From NCBI GenBank assembly GCA_016707285.1, contig JADJIA010000002.1, positions 1 to 64,000 on the forward strand: 64,000 bases of DNA, in the 5' to 3' direction. Numbering within the stretch: position 1 is the first letter of the stretch; each line of letters starts with the position of its first letter. The stretch is from Ignavibacteriales bacterium. GTDB lineage: Bacteria > Bacteroidota > Ignavibacteria > Ignavibacteriales > Ignavibacteriaceae. Under the pieces are notes generated by a model. That model worked only from the letters and a program-made list of their open reading frames with translations, was not told where the DNA came from and made no database searches. Made by a program: the position numbers and the translations under genes. Shown here piece after piece: positions 50,788 through 60,834 of the stretch.

Positions 50788-50930
50788 TCTTGTACCTAAA
50801 CGGATAACTTATAAAAAGATGACAGTGAACGAACACTAATATACAGTAATATATTTAACAACAAAATTTAAAATGAATAACTGCTCATTTTTTTGTTTTT
50901 ATGTCGATTTTATTTAGGATAACAATTGGT

Positions 50931-50938
50931 TAAATTTG
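50931..50938 (+). promoter_or_regulatory. TAAATTTG promoter-like box before the sensor kinase
   Basis: Matches TAnnTTTG and lies about 100 bases before the ATG at 51042. No convincing -33 TTTG at the right spacing is seen, so confidence is low. Confidence 0.3.
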
Positions 50939-51041
50939 CATTTTTAATTGTCCAAATAAGAAATTGATGGAATGTTTTGCCCGTGAAAATAGTTTTGTGT
51001 GAATTTGTTGAACTGCATAAAAATCCGGATATAAAAACGAT

Positions 51042-54000
51042 ATGAGGATATTTGCTCTTTTTCTGATATTTATAATTCCACAATTCCTTTTTGCTCAATA
51101 CAATCCTGTTATAATTGGAGTTGAGCAGGGTCTCTCGCAATCAGCAGTAAGATCAATTGCGCAGGACTCTGAGGGATTTTTATGGATAGCCACCTGGGAT
51201 GGATTGAACAGGTATGATGGGCACACTTTTGTAAATTACAACCATAACCCCGGTTCCAAAAGTTCTCTGTCGAACAACAATCTTATACATCTAACTTTTG
51301 ACGGTACCGACAGACCCTGGGTTACTGCAATCAGCGGGGAAATCAATCTTCTAAACAAACGCACTAACACTTTTTCTTTGCTGCGTGATAAACAGAGCAA
51401 ACCCCTTACAGCCAATTATAACGGTTTTCCCGTTAACTTCGATGATGCACATATGGTGTTTCTCTCTCCTTCAGGTGTCATTTTAACAAGAACTTCAGAC
51501 CTGGTTTCAACCAAACTGATTGAAGTTAAAAAAAATGAGTTTACAAACATGAATGGAAAAGTTCTTGCTGTGTTTCATACTGAAAAAGACCTTCTGCTTG
51601 TAAACAATTTAAGAAAAGTAACAAAGATTCCTCTCGAATTCAGGATTATATTCACTTCCACATTAAAAAATGACGTCGTATTAATGCTTTCTTCCACCGG
51701 AGAGTTGTATGAATTTAATACGATAAAACTGGAGCTGAAAAGGGTGACAAAACTGTTGGCTTCAAACGCTCCGCTTTCATTTACCGGCTATGAAATTCAC
51801 ACCGACAGAAGAGGGATTGTTAGAATAGCTACATCTGAAGGACTTTTTAGTCTTGATCGGGAGAAAAGAATTTTTCAAGAGTTGACTCCCGGAGAGGAGA
51901 AAGAAAAAGTAAGGATTAACGGGCAGGTGTATGCCATATCGGAGGATTACATCGGAAATATCTGGGTGGGAACCTATTCAGGTCTGATAAAAATGGAGAA
52001 GACAGGAGGAGTTTTTTATAACTATCCGGATGGAGACAATCCGGGAATCAATCCACAAGTTGACAGAATAACATCGATGCTGCCTCTTTCAGATTCCAAA
52101 TGTTTAACCGGGACAACACACGGCTTCTACACTTTGGATGAAAAGAGCGGCAGATTCAGGAAACACCAAAATATTTTACCGGGATTTGATGAGGTACTTG
52201 TATATAAGTTATTAAGAGACAACAAAGGTAATATCCTGGCAGGTACAAAAAAAGGGCTGCTGAAACTGGAGTTTACAGGTGATAATTTGAAAGCGAAGGT
52301 TATCCGTTTTTCCGGGAGTCCTGAAAAAGAAGAGTGGATCAACAGGGTCACATCAATCACCGAAGGCGACGATGGTGTTCTATGGGTCGGGACAATAAAC
52401 GGTTTGATAAAGTACTCACCAGGTTCAGGCGAACAAACAATTTATAATTTTGATGCAGATTTTGGAAATGAGGGTGACACTTACATCCTTTCGCTTTATT
52501 TTGATGATGGAATCCTTTGGGTGGGAACCAACAGTGAGGGATTACTTCGAATTAACACCTCAGATATGACTCATACGAGATTCAGCACATACGGCAAGGG
52601 GGCACAAAAACTTTCCAACGATAAGATTATGGCGATCCACAAAGATAAAACCGGAAGAATCTGGTTGGCCACGATGGGGGGTGGCATAAATATACTTGAG
52701 TTGAATTCAATAAATGTAAAAATCATCTCCACATCTGACGGTCTGGCAAACAACAGTGTATATGGTATTCTTGAAGACAAGCCGGGGAATATTTGGGTTT
52801 CAACCAATAAAGGTCTTTCAAGAATTGATTCGCATACCCTTAAGCCAAGAAATTATACCCACAGCGACGGGCTTGTTTCAAACGGTTATAATCAATTCTC
52901 GTATCTAAAAGGGAGAGACGGAAAATTTTATTTTGGGGGATCGGGTGGAATCACGGTGTTTGACCCGGAGAAAATGATCCCCAATCCTGTAAAACCAAAA
53001 GTTGCACTTACCGACTTCAGGATATTTAACAATCCATCTCTCGAGAGGATCATTAACAAGGAAGTGGAACTGGATTATGACGAAAATTTTTTATCGTTTG
53101 AAATGGCAGCATTAAATTTTGAGGATCCTGCCTACAACGAATATCAGTGGAAACTCGAAGGTTTAACTGATCAGTGGGTTCATGCCGGGAAGAGAAGGAC
53201 AGTGGATGTGTCGAATATTGCCCCGGGTAGTTATCAATTAATAGTGAAGGCAGCCAACCGGGAGGGAGTATGGAGCGAAGAGACCCTACTTGCAAAAATT
53301 GAGGTGATACCCCCATTCTGGAAAACAGCGTGGTTCGCAATTCTTGCAACACTTTTGATGCTCTCTTTGGTTGTTTTCATTTCGGTGATAACTGTGAGAA
53401 GGAAAATGAAGAGAGAAATCGAGGAACTTGAGAGAGAAAAAATGATTCTGATGGAGCGAAACAAAACAAGAGACAGGATCGCTCGTGATCTTCATGACGA
53501 CCTTGCCTCTACTGTAAGTGGAGCAGGGCTGTATATGCAATCGGCCACCAGTGTGCTTGGTGAAGATGAGGAAGCAGCCATGACAATGATAAAAAAGTCT
53601 GCATCACTTCTGCAGGAGGCAGAACAGGCGATGAGAGATATAGTATGGTCGGTTTCACCCGAATATGATTCGATCGAAAATCTTGTCCTCAGGATCAGAC
53701 TCCTGACCCGGGAACTCTGCGAAGCCGCAGGTATCAGTTTCGAATTTAGTAAAAGTGGTGAATTTTCTTTGATGTTAAGGGATGAAATCAGAAGGAACCT
53801 TTATTTATCAACAAAAGAAGCGGTAATGAATGCTGTTAAGCACTCGGGCGGCAATAAAATCGTTGTGACGATTGACTCTTCGAGTGATGCCATTTCGATC
53901 ATGGTGAGGGATAACGGAACAGGGTTCAGGATGGAGACAAAAGCTGAAAAACTGGGGGGAAACGGATTAAAAAACATCCGTAAAAGGTGTGACGAGATTG

Positions 54001-54074
54001 GAGCCAAAGCTGAAATCACTTCCACCGAGGGAACCGGGACTACTGTCTTGATCGATTATAAAATTAAAAATTAA
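51042..54074 (+). CDS. Sensor histidine kinase with Reg_prop propeller and Y_Y_Y domains
   Basis: The 1010-residue protein has a signal peptide (RIFALFLIFIIPQFLFAQ), a periplasmic two-bladed propeller made of Reg_prop repeats ('GFLWIATWDGLNRYDG', 'GNIWVGTYSGLIKM', 'GRIWLATMGGGINIL', 'GNIWVSTNKGLSRID'), a Y_Y_Y domain (NYEFRYKLEG-like 'NEYQWKLEGLTDQWVHAG'), one membrane helix near 765-785, a HisKA_3 domain with H818 in 'RDLHDDLAS', and an HATPase ('NAVKHSGG', 'DNGTGF', 'GGNGLKNI'). It lacks a receiver, and the NarL-type regulator encoded 47 bases downstream is its natural partner. The ligand is unknown. Confidence 0.9.
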   Translation: MRIFALFLIFIIPQFLFAQYNPVIIGVEQGLSQSAVRSIAQDSEGFLWIATWDGLNRYDGHTFVNYNHNPGSKSSLSNNNLIHLTFDGTDRPWVTAISGEINLLNKRTNTFSLLRDKQSKPLTANYNGFPVNFDDAHMVFLSPSGVILTRTSDLVSTKLIEVKKNEFTNMNGKVLAVFHTEKDLLLVNNLRKVTKIPLEFRIIFTSTLKNDVVLMLSSTGELYEFNTIKLELKRVTKLLASNAPLSFTGYEIHTDRRGIVRIATSEGLFSLDREKRIFQELTPGEEKEKVRINGQVYAISEDYIGNIWVGTYSGLIKMEKTGGVFYNYPDGDNPGINPQVDRITSMLPLSDSKCLTGTTHGFYTLDEKSGRFRKHQNILPGFDEVLVYKLLRDNKGNILAGTKKGLLKLEFTGDNLKAKVIRFSGSPEKEEWINRVTSITEGDDGVLWVGTINGLIKYSPGSGEQTIYNFDADFGNEGDTYILSLYFDDGILWVGTNSEGLLRINTSDMTHTRFSTYGKGAQKLSNDKIMAIHKDKTGRIWLATMGGGINILELNSINVKIISTSDGLANNSVYGILEDKPGNIWVSTNKGLSRIDSHTLKPRNYTHSDGLVSNGYNQFSYLKGRDGKFYFGGSGGITVFDPEKMIPNPVKPKVALTDFRIFNNPSLERIINKEVELDYDENFLSFEMAALNFEDPAYNEYQWKLEGLTDQWVHAGKRRTVDVSNIAPGSYQLIVKAANREGVWSEETLLAKIEVIPPFWKTAWFAILATLLMLSLVVFISVITVRRKMKREIEELEREKMILMERNKTRDRIARDLHDDLASTVSGAGLYMQSATSVLGEDEEAAMTMIKKSASLLQEAEQAMRDIVWSVSPEYDSIENLVLRIRLLTRELCEAAGISFEFSKSGEFSLMLRDEIRRNLYLSTKEAVMNAVKHSGGNKIVVTIDSSSDAISIMVRDNGTGFRMETKAEKLGGNGLKNIRKRCDEIGAKAEITSTEGTGTTVLIDYKIKN

Positions 54075-54121
54075 CCCAAACGGACTATTTCACAATCAAT
54101 TAAGAATAACGATTTTCACAC

Positions 54122-54760
54122 ATGGAATTAAATGAAATAAGAATAACCATAGTTGAAGACCACCGGGAATTCCGGGAGGGATTGGTGAGTTTCATCAATT
54201 TTTCACCGGGCTATCGGTGTGAAACCAATTTCGCTTCAGTGGAAAGTGCCCTCGAAACTTCCATCGAGTGTGATGTAGTGCTCCTTGATATAAACCTTCC
54301 GGGCAGATCGGGTATCGAGGCAATTCCATTGCTTAAAGAGCGTGATCCTGATTTGAAGATTATTATGATGACAATCTTCGATGATTCTGAAAATATATTT
54401 AACGCCATGAAAGCCGGTGCTGATGGTTATCTACTTAAAAACACTCCTCCACAAAAGATAATTTCTGCCATCGATGAGGTGGTAAGCGGGGGTGCCCCAA
54501 TGTCTCCCTATATTGCTCGCAAAGTTGTTGACTATTTTAATAAGGGAAATCTGGCAGGGAACGATTATAATCTGACACAAAGAGAGAATGAAATACTCAC
54601 CTGTCTGGTTGACGGTACCGATTCTCATTCTATAGCCAACAATCTGTTTATCAGTTATGAAACAGTAAGAAATCACCTCAAAAACATTTACCGTAAACTT
54701 CAAGTTACTTCAAAGTCTCAAGCTGTATCAAAAGCTCTCCGGGAAAACCTGATAAAATGA
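54122..54760 (+). CDS. NarL/FixJ-type response regulator
   Basis: The 212-residue protein has an N-terminal receiver with phospho-acceptor D56 ('VVLLDINLPG'), acidic pair 'VEDH' and Lys in 'YLLKNTPP', then a LuxR-type helix-turn-helix at about 145-205 ('LTQRENEILTCLVDGTDSHSIANNLFISYETVRNHLKNIYRKL'). It lies just after the Reg_prop kinase on the same strand. A nearby hairpin/palindrome at 54794-54830 could be a target for it. Confidence 0.92.
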   Translation: MELNEIRITIVEDHREFREGLVSFINFSPGYRCETNFASVESALETSIECDVVLLDINLPGRSGIEAIPLLKERDPDLKIIMMTIFDDSENIFNAMKAGADGYLLKNTPPQKIISAIDEVVSGGAPMSPYIARKVVDYFNKGNLAGNDYNLTQRENEILTCLVDGTDSHSIANNLFISYETVRNHLKNIYRKLQVTSKSQAVSKALRENLIK

Positions 54761-54793
54761 CGCATTTGCGTTATTGACCAGCTTACATCCTCA

Positions 54794-54830
54794 ACCTTAA
54801 ATTGTGATCAATCAATTAACAATTTAAGGT
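54794..54830 (+). promoter_or_regulatory. Perfect 12-bp inverted repeat that covers the ribosome-binding site of the T9SS cargo gene
   Basis: ACCTTAAATTGT (54794-54805) is followed after 13 bases by ACAATTTAAGGT (54819-54830). The 3' arm holds AAGG, the only Shine-Dalgarno-like word before the ATG at 54838. As RNA it would block that site; as DNA it could be an operator for the NarL-type regulator just upstream. Confidence 0.55.
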
Positions 54831-54837
54831 AATCGAA

Positions 54838-56106
54838 ATGATAAAATTTCTGTTTAATACCACATTTTTTATATCAGTATTTTTCTGTTCCGTTTTAGCT
54901 CAATGGACAGTGGTCACCTCCCCCGTATCTGACATGCGTTTTGTAAAAGTGCAGTTCCTTGACGACTCAAATGGATGGATTGCTGCAGAATCGAAAGTGC
55001 TCAGGACATCTGACGCAGGAACCACATGGAGTGAAGCGAACACCAATATTAACGATACCAGGGGATTTTATGCTATCTCAACAACTACTGCCTGGATATG
55101 TGGCACTTTTGGGAAGATCAGCAAAACCACGGATGGAGGGGCAACCTGGGTGGCACAAACCACAGGAGCACCAAACCTGACAAGTATCGATGCAATATTT
55201 TTCCATGATCAAAATAACGGCTGGGCAAGCGGAACTGATGGTCTCCTTTTGAAGACCTCCAACGGAGGAACCACATGGCAAACGGTTCCCACAAATATTA
55301 CTTCGGATTTGGAATCCATGGAATTTTATGACATTAACACCGGCTGGGTTGGTGGTGGTTCCAAATTTATTAGGACAACAGATGGCGGCACAACATGGAC
55401 ACAGGTTAACCATTTTGCCGAGGTTCGGGATATCCATTTTCTTAATGCCGACACAGGCTTTGTTTCAGATACCTGGGGGCAGGACAATCTGGTCCATAAA
55501 ACCACTAACGGAGGTGCAACATGGCAAGCCTTAACAACTATTTCCACCGGACCATACTACTTCCATGGCGTTCATTTTACCGGTGTTAACACCGGCTATG
55601 TTGTCGGTAGAACAATGTTTTTCCTCGGAAACCACGGGATTTACAAAACCACAGATGGCGGAGTGACATGGAATGCCCAGACAACAAACCCCGCACCAAT
55701 GTTCGAGAATTTCAGATCAGTCACTTTTACACCCAATGGCACAGGTTGGGCTGTAGGAGACAAAAGTGCGATCTACAAACTTGTAAGCACAACTTCGGCG
55801 TATGAGGAAATTGGAACACCCGGAGATTTTGTATTAAACCAGAATTACCCCAATCCGTTTAATCCTTCAACTACTATTTCATTCTCATTACCAACTGATG
55901 GACAAGTGGAATTAACTCTCTACAACATTCAGGGTGAAAAAATATTAACTCTTCTTTCAGAGTATCTTTCTGCAGGTATGTTTGCAAAGAGCTTTGATCT
56001 GGCAGCCGCGGGATTAAGCTCAGGAGTATATCTTTTTAAGCTAAATCACACCGACGGCAATGGAAAGATGTTGTCATTAACGAGGAAGCTTACCCTTCTT
56101 AAGTAG
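54838..56106 (+). CDS. Secreted BNR/YCF48-like repeat protein with T9SS sorting domain
   Basis: The 422-residue protein has a signal peptide, about six to eight repeats with 'FLDDSNGWIAAESKVLRTSDAGTTW', 'DGGATW', 'NGWASGTDG' and 'SNGGTTW' units, as in YCF48/BNR beta-propellers, and a C-terminal sorting domain starting at 'NYPNPFNPSTTISFSLP'. The product is probably exposed on the cell surface through the type IX system. Possible regulation by the hairpin in front of it is noted separately. The function of the propeller is unknown. Confidence 0.85.
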   Translation: MIKFLFNTTFFISVFFCSVLAQWTVVTSPVSDMRFVKVQFLDDSNGWIAAESKVLRTSDAGTTWSEANTNINDTRGFYAISTTTAWICGTFGKISKTTDGGATWVAQTTGAPNLTSIDAIFFHDQNNGWASGTDGLLLKTSNGGTTWQTVPTNITSDLESMEFYDINTGWVGGGSKFIRTTDGGTTWTQVNHFAEVRDIHFLNADTGFVSDTWGQDNLVHKTTNGGATWQALTTISTGPYYFHGVHFTGVNTGYVVGRTMFFLGNHGIYKTTDGGVTWNAQTTNPAPMFENFRSVTFTPNGTGWAVGDKSAIYKLVSTTSAYEEIGTPGDFVLNQNYPNPFNPSTTISFSLPTDGQVELTLYNIQGEKILTLLSEYLSAGMFAKSFDLAAAGLSSGVYLFKLNHTDGNGKMLSLTRKLTLLK

Positions 56107-56120
56107 CGTTTGGATTGTTT

Positions 56121-56149
56121 CGGCAGATCATTTCCCAGGTGATCTGCCG
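56121..56149 (+). terminator. Terminator of the BNR-repeat cargo gene
   Basis: CGGCAGATCA pairs with TGATCTGCCG around TTTCCCAGG and is followed by ATTGTATTTTA. Confidence 0.72.
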
Positions 56150-56226
56150 ATTGTATTTTAAATCGATTTTATTCCCATCCAGATATTGGGTATTTTTGAG
56201 GCATCAATTTTTGAATTTGAGGACTC

Positions 56227-57162
56227 ATGGATTCGGTTAAATCGAAAAAACAGTTAATTACAGATTATTTTTTTATTGGACTTGGTGCCTTGGTCATGGC
56301 GCTGGGTATCAGCATCTTTCTTGTGGATGCAAAGGTGGTGCCGGGTGGAGTAAGTGGACTCTCGATGGCGCTTTATTATTTAACCGACGGTGTTATTCCA
56401 ATTGGTATAGCAATCTGGGTTTTGAACATACCACTTTATTTGTGGGGATTAAAAGAGCTTGGAAAATCGTTTGGGATCAGGACATTTTTTGGTTTTACGC
56501 TAAATTCCTTTTTTATTGATCTTCTCAGGGGTGATTTCCCCGGTTTGCCGATGATCAGACTTCAGGATACCCAAACAGTAAAAGACCTTCTTCAAAATGA
56601 CTTTTTGTTCCTTATTTTGATCGGTGCCGTGCTTTTGGGTGTGGGGTTGGGATTAATCTTTAAGTTTGGCGGAACCACAGCCGGCTCTGACATAGTAGCT
56701 GCAATATTGAAGAAAAAATATGGGGTTAAACCGGGTCAGGCAATAATAATGATCGACATTTTTGTGATTCTTCTTGCAGGGTTTATCATCGATCAAAAAG
56801 GATTAAGTGTTGACAAACCCGCTCTTTCACTAACTCTCTATGCTGTTTTTCTCCTTTTTGTTTCTTCACGCCTTATCGACATCATTATTGATGGTTTTGA
56901 TTATGCCAAGGCTGCGATAATAATAACGGATAAACACAACGAAGTTGGAGAGGCAATTATGAACGAACTTAGTCGTGGGGCAACTGCTCTTAAATCAAGA
57001 GGTTTATACCGGAATGTTGACAGAGAAGTTATTTATACAGTTGTGACCAACAAAGAACTGCAAATTCTCACCGAAATTGTTCACAGGGTTGACCCCACTG
57101 CGTTTTTAATTATCAACAATGTGCACGAAATTCTGGGGGATGGATTCAGAAGAAGAATCTGA
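56227..57162 (+). CDS. YitT-family membrane protein
   Basis: The 311-residue protein has five or six helices in residues 10-205 with the YitT motifs 'VPGGVSGLSMALYYLTDG' and 'FGGTTAGSDIVAAIL', then a cytoplasmic DUF2179 domain ('KAAIIITDKHNEVGEAIMNE', 'RGATALKSRGLY', 'TVVTNKELQILTEIVHRVDP'). The family is conserved but its transport substrate is not established. It is monocistronic and ends at a bidirectional terminator. Confidence 0.9.
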   Translation: MDSVKSKKQLITDYFFIGLGALVMALGISIFLVDAKVVPGGVSGLSMALYYLTDGVIPIGIAIWVLNIPLYLWGLKELGKSFGIRTFFGFTLNSFFIDLLRGDFPGLPMIRLQDTQTVKDLLQNDFLFLILIGAVLLGVGLGLIFKFGGTTAGSDIVAAILKKKYGVKPGQAIIMIDIFVILLAGFIIDQKGLSVDKPALSLTLYAVFLLFVSSRLIDIIIDGFDYAKAAIIITDKHNEVGEAIMNELSRGATALKSRGLYRNVDREVIYTVVTNKELQILTEIVHRVDPTAFLIINNVHEILGDGFRRRI

Positions 57163-57181
57163 CTATTGACTAAAAATGAAA

Positions 57182-57209
57182 AAGGCTGTTTTCTACTGAA
57201 AACAGCCTT
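57182..57209. terminator. Bidirectional terminator between yitT-like and spoVG-like genes
   Basis: AAGGCTGTTTTC and GAAAACAGCCTT pair around TACT. On the minus strand it is followed by TTTTTCATTTTTAG, on the plus strand only by ATAAAAGG, so it serves the minus gene better. Confidence 0.7.
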
Positions 57210-57233
57210 ATAAAAGGACACAAAAGTGTAGAA

Positions 57234-57485
57234 TTAGTGGTCGCGTCTGTTGTTGAATTCATCAACCGCCATTGTTTCCAATTCACTCTTCATTGGTTCG
57301 GGAAGAATTACTCTGTCGTACCACTGATTATCTTTTCCCCTTTCTTTAGGTGCTCGAACGAAAAGACTGTCTCTACCTTCAACCACTTGAAATCCTTTGA
57401 GAATTATTCCGTCCGAAGTCTCAATATCAAAATGAGCTTTGGTGTTGGTTGTTCCATTGGTGAGGGAAAACCTTGTTATCTTCAT
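57234..57485 (-). CDS. SpoVG-like protein
   Basis: From the ATG at 57485 (AAGGAAG upstream) the product has 83 residues. 'MKITRFSLTN', 'GIILKGFQVVEGRDSLFVRAPKERGKDNQWYDRV' and 'LETMAVDEFNNR' follow the SpoVG pattern (N-terminal strand, 'I-x-V-I-x-G-x-x-G-L-F-V-x-M-P' and C-terminal helix). In the relatives SpoVG binds DNA or RNA and affects septation and gene expression. An open frame reaches 57548 but its added residues look random. The gene is single. The next 230 bases before alaS are AT-rich and hold no gene I can support. Confidence 0.72.
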   Translation of the reverse strand: MKITRFSLTNGTTNTKAHFDIETSDGIILKGFQVVEGRDSLFVRAPKERGKDNQWYDRVILPEPMKSELETMAVDEFNNRRDH

Positions 57486-57780
57486 CTTACTACTTCCTTG
57501 ATGATTAGTTGAATACCCTAGAGATGTCAGCGGCAAAGAACGACCCAATCACACGCGGATGATCCTCCGAACGAAAACTCTCTACATACCACATTGTTTA
57601 AATAAACAACAACCTCGCCGCATAATTTACAATTTTAAGGGTAGTTGTTTATTCTCTCTTGCAAAATACGAAATCTGATGTTACTACAAACAAAAAAAAA
57701 TGCGATTTGTGATATTTTTGGCACAAATCGCACTATTTAAATTGAAAATAAAGGTAAAATCGTTCAGAAAACGAAAAGAA

Positions 57781-60372
57781 CTAAATTGTAAGGTAGTTCC
57801 CTGTAATCTTCTTGAATTCAAGAAGAGCTTCATTTATCTTCTGAATATCTTTTCCACCTGCCGTTGCCGACTGTGGTCTTCCTCCTCCACCGCCTCCAAG
57901 AATCCGGGCAACATCACCCACAATCTTTCCTGCGGAGAGGTTTTTTTGTTTGATCAGATCGTCGGTAACTACACAAACAAGACCAACTTTTTCGTCAAAC
58001 ACCGAGAGGAGAAGCCCAACACCCGATTTGATATGATCTCTTAGATCATCACCAAGTTGTTTCAGCTCATCATTTCCATCAGCTTCAATTATAGCCGAGT
58101 AGAGATTAATTCCTTCCAAGGATTCACCTGAAGCCACAACTTTCGATATCTGCTGTTTTTTCTGGGAGAGCTTAAATTCCGCTATCTCTTTTTCGAGTTT
58201 TTTCTTTTCATCGTGAAGTTTGGCAATAACATCACTCGACTCATTTAGTTTTTCAAACTGATGTTGAATAAACCTTTCAACTCCGGCTCCGGTAACGGCT
58301 TCAATTCTTCTTACACCACTTGAAATGGAGGATTCGGAGAGAATTTTGAAGAGCCCAATCTGTGAAGAGTTTTGCACATGTGTTCCACCGCAGAATTCGA
58401 TTGATTCATTTCCAAACTGAACCACATTTACCAAATCACCATATTTATCGCCAAAAAACATCAGTGCACCCATGCTTTTTGCTTTTTCAATCGGCACATT
58501 TCTGTGATGAGTAAGGGGGATATTCTCACGCAACTGTGAATTTACAATCAACTCAATTTCAGCGAGTTCTTCTTTAGTCACTTTGCCAAAATGTGAAAAA
58601 TCGAAACGAAGTCTGTCAGGTCCTACATACGATCCCGCCTGTTGAACATGAGTTCCGAGCACTTTCCGCAGAGCTCCATGCATAAAATGGGTGGCGGAGT
58701 GGTTTCTCATTATGTCCCATCTTCTTTTGCTGTCAACTTCTGCTATAACTTCCATTCCGGTATCCACAAGAAGACCCATACCATTATCAACAACATGGAT
58801 TACCTTGCCTTCGTTTTTTAAGACATCATCAACAACAAGTTTGTTTTCACCGATGCGGATAATACCCAAATCGTCGATTTGACCGCCCGCTTCCACATAA
58901 AAAGGAGTTTTGTCAAGGATTATCAGTTCTCCACTGCCATCCCGTTTGATGCCTGTGATTGTTGCAGTTTCGCTAAGTGATTCATAACCGGTAAAAGTGG
59001 TTGAATTGTTGTCAATGGTTTCAAAGTCATCAAGTCCGCCGCCGATAATATTAACAAGACCAACCTTGCTTTTGGTTGCTTCACGGGCTCTTTCCCTCTG
59101 TTCGGTCATGTTTTTTTCGAATCCGGCTTCATCCACCGAAAATCCCTGTTCAGCAGCGATAATGCGGGTTAAGTCAACGGGGAAACCGTAGGTATCATAA
59201 AGCTTAAATGCATCGGCACCCGGAATCTCTTTAATACCGGCTTTTTTTAATTGTCCGGCAATTTCTTCAAAATGGTGGATACCGCGGTCGAGTGTTTTGT
59301 TAAAACTTTCTTCTTCACTTCTGATAATCTTTTTAACAAACTCTTTGTTTTCCACGATCTCAGGGAACTGGTTGCCCATTTGTTCTGCGAGTGTATCAAC
59401 CAATTGATAAAGAAAAGGGTTGTTAAGGTTGATTTTCCTGCCATAACGGGCAGCTCTTCTCAAAATTCTTCTGAGTACATAACCTCTTCCCTCATTGCTG
59501 GGGACAGCTCCATCGGCAATTGCAAAGGAGAGAGTTCTGATATGATCTGCTATAACACGAATTGGAATAATATCCGTTTCTGTTGTGTAATCAGCACCCG
59601 ATATCTCTTCAATTTTCCTGATAATTGGCATAAAGACATCGGTATCGTAATTTGACGATTTGCCCTGAATAACGGCAACAAGTCTTTCAAATCCCATTCC
59701 GGTGTCAACATGTTTAGCCGGGAGTTCGTGTAAAACTCCATTTTCATCACGGTTAAATTGAATAAAAACGAGGTTCCAGATCTCAATACATAAGGGAGAA
59801 CCCGCATTTACCAAAGAGGGGTCGTCATAATCATCGCTTAGATTGATATGAATTTCCGAACACGGACCACATGGACCGGTTTCACCCATCTCCCAAAAGT
59901 TATCCTTTTCGTCAAATTTCAGGATATGTGCGGGGTTGATGTCTGTAACTGTTTTCCACATCTCGAGAGCTTCGTCATCGGTTCTGTAAACGGTAGCAAA
60001 CAATCTCTCTTTTGGGAGTTTCCAAACTTCGGTTAACAGCTCCCACGCCCACTGAATTGCTTCTTTTTTGTAATAGTCGCCAAACGACCAGTTACCCAGC
60101 ATCTCAAAAAAAGTATGGTGGTAGGTGTCAATTCCCACTTCTTCAAGATCGTTGTGTTTTCCCGAAACACGGATACATTTTTGGGTATCGGCTGCCCGGG
60201 TGTAATCTCTTTTTCCCGTAGCAAGGAAAACATCTTTAAACTGGTTCATCCCTGCATTTGAGAAAAGCAGTGTTGGGTCATCATAGGGAACTACCGGCGA
60301 GCCGGAAACAATTTTATGCTGTTTGGAAGCAAAAAAATCCAGGAACTGTTGTCTTATTTCTTGAGAGGTCAT
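57781..60372 (-). CDS. alaS: Alanyl-tRNA synthetase
   Basis: AlaS charges tRNA-Ala. The 863-residue length and all domains fit: catalytic core ('HTFFEMLGNWSFGDYYKKEAI', 'GFERLVAVIQGK', 'HIRTLSFAIADG'), editing domain ('HSATHFMHGALR' and 'EFCGGTHV', the zinc ligands), and C-terminal domain ending in a Gly-rich segment 'GGGGGGRPQSATAGG'. It is directly upstream of a lipoprotein gene on the same strand, 11 bases after that gene's stop. Confidence 0.97.
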   Translation of the reverse strand: MTSQEIRQQFLDFFASKQHKIVSGSPVVPYDDPTLLFSNAGMNQFKDVFLATGKRDYTRAADTQKCIRVSGKHNDLEEVGIDTYHHTFFEMLGNWSFGDYYKKEAIQWAWELLTEVWKLPKERLFATVYRTDDEALEMWKTVTDINPAHILKFDEKDNFWEMGETGPCGPCSEIHINLSDDYDDPSLVNAGSPLCIEIWNLVFIQFNRDENGVLHELPAKHVDTGMGFERLVAVIQGKSSNYDTDVFMPIIRKIEEISGADYTTETDIIPIRVIADHIRTLSFAIADGAVPSNEGRGYVLRRILRRAARYGRKINLNNPFLYQLVDTLAEQMGNQFPEIVENKEFVKKIIRSEEESFNKTLDRGIHHFEEIAGQLKKAGIKEIPGADAFKLYDTYGFPVDLTRIIAAEQGFSVDEAGFEKNMTEQRERAREATKSKVGLVNIIGGGLDDFETIDNNSTTFTGYESLSETATITGIKRDGSGELIILDKTPFYVEAGGQIDDLGIIRIGENKLVVDDVLKNEGKVIHVVDNGMGLLVDTGMEVIAEVDSKRRWDIMRNHSATHFMHGALRKVLGTHVQQAGSYVGPDRLRFDFSHFGKVTKEELAEIELIVNSQLRENIPLTHHRNVPIEKAKSMGALMFFGDKYGDLVNVVQFGNESIEFCGGTHVQNSSQIGLFKILSESSISSGVRRIEAVTGAGVERFIQHQFEKLNESSDVIAKLHDEKKKLEKEIAEFKLSQKKQQISKVVASGESLEGINLYSAIIEADGNDELKQLGDDLRDHIKSGVGLLLSVFDEKVGLVCVVTDDLIKQKNLSAGKIVGDVARILGGGGGGRPQSATAGGKDIQKINEALLEFKKITGNYLTI

Positions 60373-60383
60373 TTTCTTCGGTT

Positions 60384-60812
60384 TTATCTTACTTTAAATT
60401 TTTGGTCTTTAGTTATGGTTTTTTTTGTAAATTCATCTGTTATCGAGATTTTGGCTGTGTATTCACCCGAATCAGCGGGTTGCACATAAAACTGGACATC
60501 CATTTTGGTATCGGGTTTACTTTCCTCTTCTGTGGCTGTATCCAACTCTTCAAAAGTATCTGCTTTTTTGCCATCGGGTGTTATGAGCTCAACTTTAAAC
60601 ATCACTTTTCTTACATACTGCTCACCATCGCGGTTCTCTGAATACCCTTTTACGATGATGGGGATGTTAATTTCCCATTGCTGCGTTGTGCTGTCGATCA
60701 GCATTGGAAAAACTTCTGTTTTGGTGATTTCGAATACTCTTTCTTCCTCACTGCAGCCGGCAAGAAATACCAGTGAAGCGAAAAGGAAGATGAATGAGAG
60801 AGGTTTTTTCAT
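60384..60812 (-). CDS. Small lipoprotein of unknown function
   Basis: The 142-residue protein has a lipoprotein signal with lipobox 'VFLAGCSEE' and a beta-rich body ('IPIIVKGYSENRDGEQYVRKVMFKVELI', 'GEYTAKISITDEF') that looks like one Ig-like sandwich. No family is recognised. GGAG upstream supports the start. It lies between serC and alaS on the same strand; the intergenic hairpin suggests its own transcript or a read-through from serC. Confidence 0.72.
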   Translation of the reverse strand: MKKPLSFIFLFASLVFLAGCSEEERVFEITKTEVFPMLIDSTTQQWEINIPIIVKGYSENRDGEQYVRKVMFKVELITPDGKKADTFEELDTATEEESKPDTKMDVQFYVQPADSGEYTAKISITDEFTKKTITKDQKFKVR

Positions 60813-60834
60813 CTCATAACTCCTTTTTTACACA

